A stretch of DNA of 64,000 bases from Caballeronia terrestris (GCF_001544515.1 NZ_FCOL02000031.1:1-64000), one strand, 5' to 3'. Shown: positions 9,403-18,760, counted from the first letter of the stretch. Program-made: numbers and translations. Notes: a model not told the origin generated them from the letters alone.

Positions 9403-10875
9403 TTGAACGACATGAATGCCTCCGCACGACCCACCGGCCCCTTCGTCGCTGCCTGCTCGGACTTGCTGGGCGCCGCCCACGTGCTGACCGGCCCCAGCGA
9501 CACCGGGCCGTTCCTGACCGACTGGCGCCGCCGCTACACCGGCGAAGCGTGCGCCGTACTGCTCCCCGCTGACACGCAGCAAGTTGCCGCCGTCGTGCGG
9601 CTCGCGCGCGAATACCGCGTCGCCATCGTGCCGCAGGGCGGGAACACGGGGCTTGCTGGAGGCGCGACGCCGGACACGAGCGGCGCGCAGGCGGTCGTCA
9701 GCTTGCGGCGCCTGAACCGCATCCGCGACGTCGATCCGCACAACAACACGATCACTGTGGAAGCGGGCGTCGTCCTCGCGGAAATCCAGGCGCGCGCCGA
9801 AGCCGAGCAGCGCCTTTTCGCGCTGAGTCTCGCGGCGGAAGGCAGTTGCATGATCGGTGGCAATCTGTCGACGAATGCCGGCGGCACGGGCGTTTTGCGC
9901 TACGGCAATACGCGCGAACTGTGTCTCGGCCTCGAAGTGGTGACGCCGCAAGGCGAAATCTGGGACGGTCTGCGCGCGCTGAGGAAGGACAACACGGGCT
10001 ACGACCTGCGCGATCTCTACATCGGCGCGGAAGGCACGCTCGGCATCATCACGGCGGCCGTCATGAAGCTGCATCCGGCGCCCGTCGCGAGGGTGACGGC
10101 ACTCGCCGGCCTCGCGTCGCCGCACGCCGCGCTCGATTTCCTCGCGATGGCGCAGCGTCACGCCGGCGCGCTTCTGACCGGTTTCGAACTGATGTCGGAT
10201 TTTTCGCTGCGTCTTGTCGGGCGGCATTTCGGGCAGATGCGCTATCCGTTCGCCGAGCCGCACGCTCAAACCGTGCTGCTCGAACTCTCCGACAGCGAAA
10301 GCGAAGAGCACGCCCGCACCCTGTTTGAACGGTTGATGGGAGAGGCGATCGGCGAAGGCATCGTCGAGGATGCGGTGGTCGCCGAGAATCTGGCGCAATC
10401 GCAGGCGTTTTGGGACCTGCGCGAGCACATTCCGCTCGCGCAGGCCGCGGAAGGACTGAACATCAAGCAGGACATTTCGGTGCCGATCTCGAGCATCGGC
10501 CGCTTCATCGACGAAACCGACGCGCTGATCGCCAAAGCGGCGCCCGGCGCGCGCATGGTCACGTTCGGCCATCTCGGCGACGGCAATCTGCACTACAACG
10601 TGCAGGCGCCCGAAGGCGTCGATCCGAAGCCATTTCTCGCTGAATACCAGAAGCGCATCAACACGCTCGTGTACGAGCAGGTGCACACGCATCGCGGCAG
10701 CATCAGCGCGGAGCACGGGCTCGGGCAACTGAAGGTCGACGAGGCGATGCACTACAAATCGCCCGTCGAGGTCCGGCTGATGCAGGCGATCAAGGCCGCG
10801 CTCGATCCCGACAATCTGATGAATCCGGGCAAGGTCGTGCGCGTCCCGGGCTGTTCGGGGGAGAAACCGTCGTGA
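9403..10875 (+). CDS. FAD-binding oxidoreductase, D-2-hydroxyacid dehydrogenase type
   Basis: A 490-residue enzyme of the FAD-PCMH / FAD-oxidase C-terminal family (D-lactate, glycolate and D-2-hydroxyglutarate dehydrogenases). The FAD PP-loop is VPQGGNTGLAGGATP (residues 77-90), followed by the GGNLSTNAGGTGVLRYGNTRE segment that contacts the flavin. The C-terminal half has HLGDGNLHYNV and HRGSISAEHGLG, which carry substrate and metal ligands. The closest subgroup appears to be D-2-hydroxyglutarate dehydrogenase-like, but the substrate cannot be set from sequence. An ATG three codons in (9412) is an alternative start. The stop overlaps the next start (GTGA). Confidence 0.9.
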   Translation: MNDMNASARPTGPFVAACSDLLGAAHVLTGPSDTGPFLTDWRRRYTGEACAVLLPADTQQVAAVVRLAREYRVAIVPQGGNTGLAGGATPDTSGAQAVVSLRRLNRIRDVDPHNNTITVEAGVVLAEIQARAEAEQRLFALSLAAEGSCMIGGNLSTNAGGTGVLRYGNTRELCLGLEVVTPQGEIWDGLRALRKDNTGYDLRDLYIGAEGTLGIITAAVMKLHPAPVARVTALAGLASPHAALDFLAMAQRHAGALLTGFELMSDFSLRLVGRHFGQMRYPFAEPHAQTVLLELSDSESEEHARTLFERLMGEAIGEGIVEDAVVAENLAQSQAFWDLREHIPLAQAAEGLNIKQDISVPISSIGRFIDETDALIAKAAPGARMVTFGHLGDGNLHYNVQAPEGVDPKPFLAEYQKRINTLVYEQVHTHRGSISAEHGLGQLKVDEAMHYKSPVEVRLMQAIKAALDPDNLMNPGKVVRVPGCSGEKPS

Positions 10876-11675
10876 AGATTCGCGTCTTGTCAGACCTGCA
10901 TCTGGAAGCCGACGAGCCGGTCGCGATTCCTTACGCTGAGGCGGATCTCGTCGTGCTCGCCGGCGACATCCACAATCACGCGGAAGGATTGCGCTGGGCG
11001 GCGGAGAACTTCGACTCCCGCGTGCCGGTGATCTACGTGCCCGGCAACCACGAGTATTACGACGGCGAGTTCGGCGCGCTCGAAGTCGCGATGCAGGACG
11101 CCGCGCGCAGCGTCGACAACGTGCACTACCTGAACAACGCGACGCTCGTCGACCGGTACGGCAAGTGGCGCGTGCTCGGCACGACGCTCTGGACCGATTT
11201 CGCGCTGTTCGGATCGAGCGAGGAAGAACTGGCGAAGGCACAGGAAGCGTGCGCGCGCGTGATGCTCGACTATCGCGGCGTGATCCAGATCTCGTGGCCG
11301 GAACCGGACGGCGAGCCGCGCGCGTTCGCCACCAGCGATTCGCTCGCGCTGCACGAACACGCACGCGCATGGCTCGAAAGCGAACTGGCGAAACCGTTCG
11401 ACGGCCAGACGATCGTTGTCACGCACCATGCGCCTCTGAAAGAGAGTCTCGCGGAGAAGTACGCGCAGGATCTGGTGTCGGCGGGATTCGTCAACGACCT
11501 GCCCTCGCTCGCGCGCGCGCCCGTCGCACTGTGGATTCACGGCCACACGCACACGGCGTTCGATTACACGGTCGAAGGCACGCGGGTGGTCTGCAATCCG
11601 CGCGGGTATCTCGACCGGCGCACGCGCGCGCTCGAAAACCCGCATTTCGCGTGGGACAAGGTCGTCGAAATTTGA
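10872..11675 (+). CDS. Calcineurin-like metallophosphoesterase
   Basis: A 267-residue metal-dependent phosphoesterase. All five family motifs are visible: DLHLE (residues 8-12), GDIH (31-34), GNHE (58-61), VVTHHAP in the second half and HGHTH near residue 225. These supply the two-metal centre. The substrate could be a phosphodiester or a nucleotide and is unknown. The start codon is a GTG at 10872 overlapping the stop of the FAD oxidase gene, so the genes are coupled. The SRAP peptidase gene follows 38 bases later. Confidence 0.9.
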   Translation: MKIRVLSDLHLEADEPVAIPYAEADLVVLAGDIHNHAEGLRWAAENFDSRVPVIYVPGNHEYYDGEFGALEVAMQDAARSVDNVHYLNNATLVDRYGKWRVLGTTLWTDFALFGSSEEELAKAQEACARVMLDYRGVIQISWPEPDGEPRAFATSDSLALHEHARAWLESELAKPFDGQTIVVTHHAPLKESLAEKYAQDLVSAGFVNDLPSLARAPVALWIHGHTHTAFDYTVEGTRVVCNPRGYLDRRTRALENPHFAWDKVVEI

Positions 11676-11713
11676 AGTAGCCGGATAACCGTTGGACTTA
11701 GCGGAGACGTGCC

Positions 11714-12421
11714 ATGTGCGGCCGAATCAGCCAGTACCGACTGCCGATGCATTACGCGCAGCGCATGCATCTTAAAAATCCGTTCGTGCTCGTCGATGCC
11801 GCGGATCGGCGTCCCGGCTACAACCTTTCGCCGGGCACGCATCCGCTCGCGATCTACCCCGACGAGACGATCCGCGCCGTTCACTGGGGCTATTGCCCAC
11901 AATGGGCGATCCAGAAAAAACTGCCGCAGACGATCAACGCGCGCGTCGAAACGGCATCGACGAGTGCTTATTTCCGGGCGTTATGGAGAAAAGCGAGGAT
12001 TCTCGTTCCCGCCGACGGCTGGTTCGAGTGGAAAACGGAGACGCTGGCAGATGGCTCTAAACCGGTGAAGCAGCCCTATTTCATCCGCCGCGCCGACGAA
12101 GAGCCAATGTTTCTCGCTGCGCTGACGAGCATCCAGACCGAGGATGACGCGCTCATGCCTGGCGCGGGATTCGTGATCGTGACGGCCGCCGCCGACGAAG
12201 GCCTGGTCGACGTCCACGACCGACGGCCGCTCGTGTTCACGCCCGCCGCCGCGCGCCGATGGCTCGACCCGGCGCTGCCGCTCGACGAACTCGACGCCCT
12301 CTCCAAAAGCGGCGGTGCGGCAGCGTCGCAGTTCGCCTGGCATCGCGTGACGAGCGACGTAAATCGCGCGATCAACGACGAGCCGCGCCTGATCGAACCG
12401 CTGGAACCGTTAGCCGGTTGA
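11714..12421 (+). CDS. SOS response-associated peptidase (SRAP/YedK family)
   Basis: A 235-residue SRAP-domain protein, the bacterial counterpart of HMCES, which forms a thiazolidine crosslink with abasic sites in single-stranded DNA and protects them. The catalytic Cys2 becomes N-terminal after Met removal (MCGRIS). Asn75 (in INARVET), Glu105 (in GWFEW) and His168 (in VDVHDRRP) fit the known active-site set, with Asn75 and Glu105 at the same numbers as E. coli YedK. A GGAG ribosome binding site lies at 11703-11706. No LexA box was seen in the 38 bases before the gene, so SOS control is not evident here; it may be transcribed with the upstream genes. Confidence 0.92.
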   Translation: MCGRISQYRLPMHYAQRMHLKNPFVLVDAADRRPGYNLSPGTHPLAIYPDETIRAVHWGYCPQWAIQKKLPQTINARVETASTSAYFRALWRKARILVPADGWFEWKTETLADGSKPVKQPYFIRRADEEPMFLAALTSIQTEDDALMPGAGFVIVTAAADEGLVDVHDRRPLVFTPAAARRWLDPALPLDELDALSKSGGAAASQFAWHRVTSDVNRAINDEPRLIEPLEPLAG

Positions 12422-12424
12422 AAC

Positions 12425-12583
12425 TCAGCGATCGCGCCGATAATGCTGCCGGTCGTCGATACGGATCGGAATCAGCCGTTTCTTCGCCGAATTGTCGCGA
12501 AATGCGCGGAAAAGCTCACGCGTTGCCGGAATAGAGATCAGCACGAGCAACATCACAAGCGCGAACATGAGTGGCGTATTCAT
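12425..12583 (-). CDS. Small single-span membrane protein
   Basis: A 52-residue hypothetical protein with one hydrophobic helix (MNTPLMFALVMLLVLISIPA) followed by a strongly basic tail. The ATG at 12583 is preceded on the minus strand by a purine-rich GGGGAAAG ribosome binding site at a good distance, which is the main support for translation. An upstream in-frame start at 12715 would add 44 residues of unconvincing sequence. It converges on the SRAP gene with a 3-base gap and lies downstream of the LysR gene. I do not recognise a family. Confidence 0.5.
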   Translation of the reverse strand: MNTPLMFALVMLLVLISIPATRELFRAFRDNSAKKRLIPIRIDDRQHYRRDR

Positions 12584-12716
12584 CAGGCTTTCCCCGGTCG
12601 AGAGCAAATGGGCATGCATCGAAGTTATCAAGATGCGGGCGAAATAAAAGTAAGCAAGTGTTGCATCACACACTTTTGTTGCGCAGTCGCGATCCCACAG
12701 GCAAAACGGCGGCAAA

Positions 12717-13655
12717 TCACGTGACGACGAACGCTTTCAGCGATTCGGCGTCGGCGGCGAGTGTCGCGGGCAGTTCGTCGCGCAGGAAATCGACCCATGT
12801 GCGGATTTTCGCGTCGAGATACTGCCGCGACGGATAGAGCGCGAACACGTTCAGCTCCTGCATCTGATATTGGGGCAGCACGCGCACGATCGTGCCCGCG
12901 CGCAGGAGCGGCAGCGCCGATGACGTCGGCAGGACGCCCAAGCCCATGCCCTCGCGGATCGCGACGGCCATCGCATCGGCGACGTTCACCGTGAACGTCG
13001 ATTGCCCGAGGCTCACGGTTTCCTGCCCGTTCGGGCCTTCGAAAATCCATTTGTCGGTCGGAAGGACAGGGGTCACGAGTTGCAGGCAGGTGTGGCGCAC
13101 GAGATCAGACAGCACGTGCGGCGTGCCGTGCTTCTCGATATAAGCCGGCGACGCGCACGCAATGCTGAACGCCGAGCCGAGCCGCTGCGAGACGAGCCCC
13201 GAATCGGGCAAGTCGGACGCGAGCACGACCGACACGTCGTAGCCCTCGTCGAGCAGATCCGGCATGCGCTGCGCGAGGGTCAATTCGACCTGCACGGACG
13301 GATGCCGCTCCTGGTAGCGCGAAATCATCGGCACGACGTAGTGCTGGCCGAAACCCGTCATCGAATGGACCTTGAGCTTGCCGGACGGCCGCGCGTGGGC
13401 ATCGCCGGCTTCGGCTTCCGCCTGATCGACGTAAGCCAGAATTTGCTCGCAGCGCTGCAGATAGCGCTCGCCGGCTTCGGTTAGCGCGATGCGGCGCGTC
13501 GTACGGTTCAGGAGCCGCGTGCGCAGGTGCGCTTCGAGGTCGGAGACGGCCCGCGAGGCGTACGCCGTAGTCGTATTCAGATGCTGCGCGGCCGCCGTGA
13601 AGCTGCCGGCTTCGACGACGCGCACAAAAGCGCGCATGTTTTGTAGCGTATCCAT
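12717..13655 (-). CDS. LysR-type transcriptional regulator
   Basis: A 312-residue LysR-family regulator. Residues ~1-60 form the winged helix-turn-helix (AFVRVVEAGSFTAAAQHLNTTTAYASRAVSDLEAHL), and ~90-300 form the periplasmic-binding-like effector domain. It is transcribed away from the four-gene efflux operon starting at 13829, the usual arrangement for a LysR activator and its target, and a candidate T-N11-A box lies between them at 13701-13717. By analogy with AaeR and fusaric-acid regulators the effector may be an aromatic acid, but this is inferred from context. Confidence 0.92.
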   Translation of the reverse strand: MDTLQNMRAFVRVVEAGSFTAAAQHLNTTTAYASRAVSDLEAHLRTRLLNRTTRRIALTEAGERYLQRCEQILAYVDQAEAEAGDAHARPSGKLKVHSMTGFGQHYVVPMISRYQERHPSVQVELTLAQRMPDLLDEGYDVSVVLASDLPDSGLVSQRLGSAFSIACASPAYIEKHGTPHVLSDLVRHTCLQLVTPVLPTDKWIFEGPNGQETVSLGQSTFTVNVADAMAVAIREGMGLGVLPTSSALPLLRAGTIVRVLPQYQMQELNVFALYPSRQYLDAKIRTWVDFLRDELPATLAADAESLKAFVVT

Positions 13656-13700
13656 ACAGCCTTCCGTCTCTCTCGGTATCGTAGTGTCCTGCCGACGATT

Positions 13701-13717
13701 ATTACACGCCGCGCAAT
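13701..13717. promoter_or_regulatory. Candidate LysR-type operator
   Basis: An ATT-N11-AAT dyad (half sites 13701-13703 and 13715-13717) sits in the divergent intergenic region and fits the T-N11-A rule for LysR proteins. It is about 46 bases from the LysR start and 70 bases upstream of a TATAAT box for the efflux operon. Confidence 0.45.
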
Positions 13718-13762
13718 AGCGATTATCTCAAACCTCGTAAGGATGCTTTGCATCGTTACGGG

Positions 13763-13791
13763 TTATTCCACAATACCCGCAAAAATATAAT
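13763..13791 (+). promoter_or_regulatory. Predicted promoter of the efflux operon
   Basis: A TATAAT -10 box at 13786-13791 is 17 bases from a weak -35 (TTATTC, 13763-13768). An imperfect inverted repeat (cgggttatt / caatacccg, about 13759-13779) covers the weak -35, consistent with an activator-dependent promoter. Confidence 0.45.
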
Positions 13792-13828
13792 GAGTTCCTA
13801 ACGTCTAGATCAGATTCGGGAGCCAATC

Positions 13829-15352
13829 GTGTCAGCGCCGGTAACAAAGGGAGCGATCGCCATCGCGGCTCTTACAGTAATCTTAACAATCGCCGGATGC
13901 GCCAGCACGGGAAATGTCGCTCCTGAAGACACGCTCAGAGAAGCCTCCATGCTCGATGCCGGCGCCGCCATCCGCGCCGCCGACGGAGAAGCCGGCTGGC
14001 CATCAGGCCTGTGGTGGCGCGTCTACGGCGACTCGCAGCTCGACGCGTGGATCGACCGCGCGAACGCCGGCAATCCGACACTCGCCATCGCGGCTGCCCG
14101 GGTGCGCGAAGCGAACGCGCTGGTGGGCGTCGCGCGCTCGGCGCTCGCACCGCACGTCGACGGCTCGCTTTCCGTGACACGCAAAGGCTGGCCGGAGAAC
14201 GCCTACTACGGCCCCGGCTCGTTCAACGACACGACGACCTGGAACAACACCGCCGCCCTTTCGCTTTCCTACGACCTCGATTTGTGGGGCCGCAGCGCGA
14301 ATGCGACCGAACGCGCGGTCGATGCCGCCCACGTGCGCGCCGCCGACGCCCGCGCCGCGCAACTCGAACTCGAAGCGAACGTGGTGCGCGCGTACATCGG
14401 CTTGTCGCAGGATTACGCGCTGCTCGACATCGCCCGCGCGACGCTCGATCAGCAGCAGAAAATCGCCGACTATGCGCAAAAGCGCCTGGCGGGCGGCCTC
14501 GGCACGCAGCTCGAAGTGAGCCAGGCCGAGACGCCGCTGCCCGAGTACGAGCGTCAGGTCGACATCTATAACGAAGCGATCGACCTCTCGCGCAACCAGC
14601 TCGCCGCGCTCGCGGGCGCGGGTCCGGGTGCGGGCGAATCGCTGACGCGGCCGTTGCTGTCGCTCGACAAGCCGGTCGGCTTGCCGTCCGCGCTGCCGGC
14701 GGAGCTCGTCGGGCATCGGCCGGACGTCGTCGCGGCGCGCTGGACGGTGGCGGCGCAGGCGCGCGGGATCGATGTCGCGAAGGCCGAGTTCTATCCGAAC
14801 GTGAACCTGCTCGCGTCCGTGTCGCAGATGGCGGCGGGCGGCGCGCTGCTCACGTTCCTTGGTGGTAGTGGGACCGGTTTCAGCGCAGGCCCGGCCATCA
14901 CTCTGCCGATCTTCGAAGGCGGACGGCTGCGCGCGCAGCTTGGCGCAGCGTCGGCGCAATACGATCAGGCGGTCGAGCATTACAACGGGACGTTGATCGG
15001 CGCGCTGAAGGAAATCGCCGATCAGGTCGTGCGGATGCGTTCGCTCGACTCGCAGCTCAACGCGTCGGGGCGCTCGGTCACGGCGGCGAGCAGGAACTAT
15101 CAGCTCGCGCGCGAAGGTTACAGGCGGGGCCTGACGGATTACCTCAACGTGCTCGTCGCGCAGACGCAGTTGCTGCGCGCGCAGGACGGCGAGGCGCGTG
15201 TGCGCGCCGAACGACTCGCGGCTTATGCATCGCTGCAAGCGGCGCTCGGCGGCGGCCTCGACGATCCGTCGAACGGACCGGACACCGGCACGCTCGCGCC
15301 TTCGAAGCACATCGGGCCGTTCAGCGGCGCGCGGACGGCGAGCGCCAAATGA
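13829..15352 (+). CDS. Efflux outer-membrane lipoprotein, NodT/OprM family
   Basis: A 507-residue outer-membrane channel subunit of a tripartite exporter. It has a lipoprotein signal with lipobox LTIAGC (Cys24) and the two repeated TolC-like coiled-coil/beta-barrel units typical of the family (for example RPDVVAARWTVAAQARGIDVAKAEFYPNVNLLA). The start is GTG at 13829, chosen because GGGAG at 13818-13822 is correctly spaced. Its stop overlaps the FusC start (ATGA at 15349). Together with FusC, DUF1656 and HlyD genes it forms an export system similar to fusaric-acid and aromatic-carboxylate efflux pumps. Confidence 0.93.
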   Translation: MSAPVTKGAIAIAALTVILTIAGCASTGNVAPEDTLREASMLDAGAAIRAADGEAGWPSGLWWRVYGDSQLDAWIDRANAGNPTLAIAAARVREANALVGVARSALAPHVDGSLSVTRKGWPENAYYGPGSFNDTTTWNNTAALSLSYDLDLWGRSANATERAVDAAHVRAADARAAQLELEANVVRAYIGLSQDYALLDIARATLDQQQKIADYAQKRLAGGLGTQLEVSQAETPLPEYERQVDIYNEAIDLSRNQLAALAGAGPGAGESLTRPLLSLDKPVGLPSALPAELVGHRPDVVAARWTVAAQARGIDVAKAEFYPNVNLLASVSQMAAGGALLTFLGGSGTGFSAGPAITLPIFEGGRLRAQLGAASAQYDQAVEHYNGTLIGALKEIADQVVRMRSLDSQLNASGRSVTAASRNYQLAREGYRRGLTDYLNVLVAQTQLLRAQDGEARVRAERLAAYASLQAALGGGLDDPSNGPDTGTLAPSKHIGPFSGARTASAK

Positions 15353-17514
15353 AAACCTCCTCCGCTTTTTCCGTCCCCGGCGAATCGCTCTTTGACGCCC
15401 TCACGCACTGGGCACGCACCGAAGGCCTCGCCTGGATCTACATCTTCAAGGCGGTGCTCGCAGCGCTCCTCACGCTCTGGATCGCGATGCGCCTCGACAT
15501 GCCGCAGCCGCGCACCGCGATGACGACCGTCTTCGTCGTGATGCAGCCCCAAAGCGGCATGGTCCTGGCGAAGAGCTTCTACCGCTTTTGCGGGACGATG
15601 GTTGGGCTCGTCGTGATGCTCGTCCTGATCAGCTTCTTTTCGCAGCAGCCGGTGTTGTTCATCACGGCGACGTCGCTGTGGGTCGGGCTCTGCACGGCGG
15701 GCGCGGCGCGCAACCGCAATTTCCGCTCATACGGCTTCGTCCTCGCGGGCTACACGGCGGCGCTGATCGGCATTCCGGCCGCGCAGCATCCCGACGGCGC
15801 GTTCCTCTCCGCGCTCACGCGGGTGAGCGAAGTGTCGCTCGGCATTCTGTGCGCGGGCGCGGTGAGCGCGCTCGTGTTCCCGCAGCACGCGGGCGAGCAG
15901 ATCAGGACGACAGTGCGGCGCCGTTTCAGCGGCTTCGTCGATTACGTGTGCCGCGCGCTGTCAGGCCGCATGGAGCGCCCGCAGATCGAGGCGACGAATG
16001 CGGCGTTCGTCGCGGATATCGTCGGCTTCGAGGCCGCGCGCAGCGTCGCCGTGTTCGAGAACCCCGAGACGCGCATGAAAAGCGGCCGGCTTGCGCGGCT
16101 GAACAGCGAGTTCATGAGCGCATCGACGCGCTTTCACGCGCTGCATCAGTTGATGAACCGGCTGCGCGCGTACGGCTCCGCGACAACGGTCGCGGCGCTC
16201 GAACCGTATTTCCACGAAGTCGCGCCGCTATTGGAGAAGTCGGGCGAACCGGTGCTGAACGCCGCCGATGCCGCCCAGGCCGCGACGCAACTCGCCGGTT
16301 TCAAGGCGGCGCTGCCAAAACGCATCCGCGCGACGCGTATGGAGCTTCAGGCCGATCCCCACTTCGCGCTGCTCGAATTCGATACCGCTTCGGAGCTGCT
16401 CTACCGCTTCGTCGACGATCTGCTCGCGTACGCCGAAACCTACGCGTCGCTCGCCGTGCCGACGCACGAGCGCGAGCGCTGGGTCGCGCGCTACGTGCCG
16501 AAGACGAATTTGCTCGCCGCGAGCGTTTCCGGCATCCGCACGGCGATCGTGATGCTCGCGCTCGGCGCATTCTGGATCGCAACGGCCTGGCCGAGCGGCG
16601 GCACGATGGTGCTGAACGCAGCGGCGGTGTGCGCGCTGGCGTCGTCGTCGCCGAGGCCGACGCTGATGGCCTTCCAGATGGCGAGCGGCACGCTGCTCGC
16701 GATGATCGCGGGGATGATCGTCGTGTTCGGGCTGTATCCGCGTATCGACGGCTTTTTGCTGCTGTCGGCGGCGCTCGTGCCGTTCCTGCTTTTCGGCACG
16801 TATCTCAGCACGCGGCGCAATCTGGTGGGCGTCGGCATCGGTTATTGCATCTTCTTCTGCTTTCTCGCCGGCCCCGACAACCTCACGCACTACGACCCGA
16901 CCGGCTTCATCAACGATGCGATCGCGCTCGTGCTCTCGATGCTCGTCGCGTCGATCGCGTTCGCCGTCCTGCTGCCGACCGACGCGCCGTGGCTGCGCCG
17001 CCTGCTGATGAGTGACCTGCGCCGCGAGGTCGTGCTCGGCTGTCGCGCGCGCCTGCCGAAACTGGCGATGCGCTTCGAGAGCCGCACGCGCGACCTGCTT
17101 TCGCAGATCAACGCGCTCGCCGCGAACCGGCCCGACTTGCAGCGCGAAGCCTTGCGGTGGCTCTTCGCGGTGCTCGAAACCGGTCACGCCGTGATCGACC
17201 TGCGTCACGAACTCGCGGCAATTACGGCCCGCACGCCGTGGCGCGTGTCGATAGCGGCGACGCTCGATGCCGTCGCGCGTCTCTTCGACAAACCCAGCGC
17301 AGCGCGTTTCGATGCGGCGCTGGCATCGACTTCAGATGCGATCGCCACGTTGCAGGCAATGCTTGATGCCGAACGTCCGCCGCGCGAAGAGCGTCACCGG
17401 CTGCAACGCATCCTGAGCCATCTTCATTTTATCCGCACTGCGCTGCTCGATCCGCAATCGCCGCTCGAGCCGTTCAGCGCCGCCCAACGACAGGGAGCTC
17501 GCCATGCCGCGTAG
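15349..17514 (+). CDS. FusC/AaeB-family inner-membrane efflux protein
   Basis: A 721-residue inner-membrane pump subunit of the aromatic acid exporter (ArAE) family, related to FusC and AaeB. Two blocks of about five to six hydrophobic segments (residues ~25-180 and ~390-545) are each followed by a soluble, helix-rich cytoplasmic region, the usual family layout. The first block holds PRTAMTTVFVVMQPQSGMVLAKS, a conserved family feature. Likely substrates are fusaric acid, p-hydroxybenzoate or similar aromatic acids, driven by the proton gradient. It overlaps the genes on both sides, so the operon is tightly coupled. Confidence 0.93.
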   Translation: MKTSSAFSVPGESLFDALTHWARTEGLAWIYIFKAVLAALLTLWIAMRLDMPQPRTAMTTVFVVMQPQSGMVLAKSFYRFCGTMVGLVVMLVLISFFSQQPVLFITATSLWVGLCTAGAARNRNFRSYGFVLAGYTAALIGIPAAQHPDGAFLSALTRVSEVSLGILCAGAVSALVFPQHAGEQIRTTVRRRFSGFVDYVCRALSGRMERPQIEATNAAFVADIVGFEAARSVAVFENPETRMKSGRLARLNSEFMSASTRFHALHQLMNRLRAYGSATTVAALEPYFHEVAPLLEKSGEPVLNAADAAQAATQLAGFKAALPKRIRATRMELQADPHFALLEFDTASELLYRFVDDLLAYAETYASLAVPTHERERWVARYVPKTNLLAASVSGIRTAIVMLALGAFWIATAWPSGGTMVLNAAAVCALASSSPRPTLMAFQMASGTLLAMIAGMIVVFGLYPRIDGFLLLSAALVPFLLFGTYLSTRRNLVGVGIGYCIFFCFLAGPDNLTHYDPTGFINDAIALVLSMLVASIAFAVLLPTDAPWLRRLLMSDLRREVVLGCRARLPKLAMRFESRTRDLLSQINALAANRPDLQREALRWLFAVLETGHAVIDLRHELAAITARTPWRVSIAATLDAVARLFDKPSAARFDAALASTSDAIATLQAMLDAERPPREERHRLQRILSHLHFIRTALLDPQSPLEPFSAAQRQGARHAA

Positions 17515-17704
17515 TACCGCGATCCTCGAAGCCTATGTGCCGACCATCCTGCTGCTGTTCGTCGCGGGCGCGCTCTTCACGTGGCTGCTCGACCGCGCCC
17601 TCGCGCTGACGGGCCTTTATCGCGTCGTGTGGCATCCGTCGCTCTTTCGCGCGAGTTTGCTCGTGTGTGTCTGCGGGCTCATCGGGCTTGCTTTTTACCG
17701 CTAA
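17504..17704 (+). CDS. DUF1656 small membrane protein (AaeX-like)
   Basis: A 66-residue protein with two transmembrane helices (about 12-32 and 47-64) and the short linker ALTGLYRVVWHPSLF, characteristic of DUF1656. These proteins are encoded beside FusC/AaeB pumps and HlyD adaptors, as AaeX is in E. coli; their role is unproven. The start lies 11 bases inside the end of the fusC-like gene, preceded by a GGGAG ribosome binding site, supporting coupled translation. Confidence 0.9.
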   Translation: MPRSTAILEAYVPTILLLFVAGALFTWLLDRALALTGLYRVVWHPSLFRASLLVCVCGLIGLAFYR

Positions 17705-17747
17705 GCGCTAAAGCGTCGCTCTCAACCAAGCTAAAACGAGTCGCATC

Positions 17748-18611
17748 ATGATCATTCGAAAAATCGTGGGTTTCATCCTGACGGCGGTCATTTTCGCCGC
17801 CGCCATCCTGATAGGCCACGCGCTCTGGGTCCACTACATGGACGAGCCGTGGACGCGCGACGGCCGCGTGCGCGCCGATGTCATCAACGTTGCGCCGGAC
17901 GTGTCGGGCGCCGTGGTGACGATGCCCGTCGCCGATAACCAGTCGGTGAAGAAAGGCGATCTGCTGATGGAGATCGATCCGTCACACTACCGGATCGCCG
18001 TGCAGCAGGCGCAGGCGAACGTCGCCGCGCGCCAGGCGGAATTGCGCATGCGCCGCGCCGATGCCGCGCGTCGCGCCGACATGGATAGCCTCGTCGTATC
18101 GAAGGAACAGCGCGACAACGCGATGCAATCCGCGTCCGGCGCCGAGGCGCAATTGCAGCAGGCACAAGCCGCGCTCGATGCCGCGAAGCTCAATCTCGAG
18201 CGCACGCGGGTGGTTTCGCCGGTCGACGGCTACGTGACGAACCTGAGCGTCTATCGCGGCGATTACGCGACGGCGGGGACGCCGAAGCTCGCCATCGTCG
18301 ATAGCCACTCGTTCTGGGTGTACGGGTATTTCGAGGAGACGAAGCTGCCGCACGTGCGCGTCGGCGATGCGGCCGAGATGCGGCTGATGAGCGGCGGCGT
18401 GCTGAAGGGCCACGTGCAGAGCATTTCGCGCGGTATCTACGATCGCGACAATCCGCAAAGCCGTGAACTGCTTGCCGATGTCAATCCGACGTTCAACTGG
18501 GTGAGGCTCGCGCAACGTGTGCCGGTGCGGATTCGTATCGATGACGTGCCGGCGGGGATGGTGCTGTCGGCGGGGACGACTTGTACGGTGGTGATCGGGG
18601 CGTCGGGTTGA
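17748..18611 (+). CDS. HlyD/AaeA-family membrane fusion protein
   Basis: A 287-residue periplasmic adaptor anchored by one N-terminal helix (about residues 6-27). It has the lipoyl-like half motif VSGAVVTMPVADNQSVKKGDLLMEID, a coiled-coil hairpin (about 75-150) and the second half motif RTRVVSPVDGYVTNLSVYRGDY. It bridges the FusC-type pump and the NodT-type outer-membrane channel encoded upstream. The gene is the last of the four-gene operon and starts 43 bases after the DUF1656 gene. Confidence 0.93.
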   Translation: MIIRKIVGFILTAVIFAAAILIGHALWVHYMDEPWTRDGRVRADVINVAPDVSGAVVTMPVADNQSVKKGDLLMEIDPSHYRIAVQQAQANVAARQAELRMRRADAARRADMDSLVVSKEQRDNAMQSASGAEAQLQQAQAALDAAKLNLERTRVVSPVDGYVTNLSVYRGDYATAGTPKLAIVDSHSFWVYGYFEETKLPHVRVGDAAEMRLMSGGVLKGHVQSISRGIYDRDNPQSRELLADVNPTFNWVRLAQRVPVRIRIDDVPAGMVLSAGTTCTVVIGASG

Positions 18612-18720
18612 GTCAACGAAAAACCGCTTGAGTGACTTCAGACTGACAGTCGGCTAGCACTTCCGCTTGCCGGGCGCGTAGAGGACTTGCACCTTCCAGA
18701 GTGCGTCCTGGCGGGCGCAC

Positions 18721-18752
18721 AAAAGAAAAAAGCGGCATTTCCGCCGCTTTTT
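18721..18752 (-). terminator. Rho-independent terminator of rhlE (possibly bidirectional)
   Basis: A gcggc/gccgc stem (18732-18736 and 18743-18747) extended by flanking A/T pairs is followed on the minus strand by a T-rich tract. It lies just after the leftward rhlE stop; the + strand also ends in five T residues and could serve the efflux operon. Confidence 0.8.
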
Positions 18753-18760
18753 CGAGACCG

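Noticed and set aside
11676-11713. LexA box before the SRAP gene
   Set aside because: No CTGT-N8-ACAG pattern is present in this gap.
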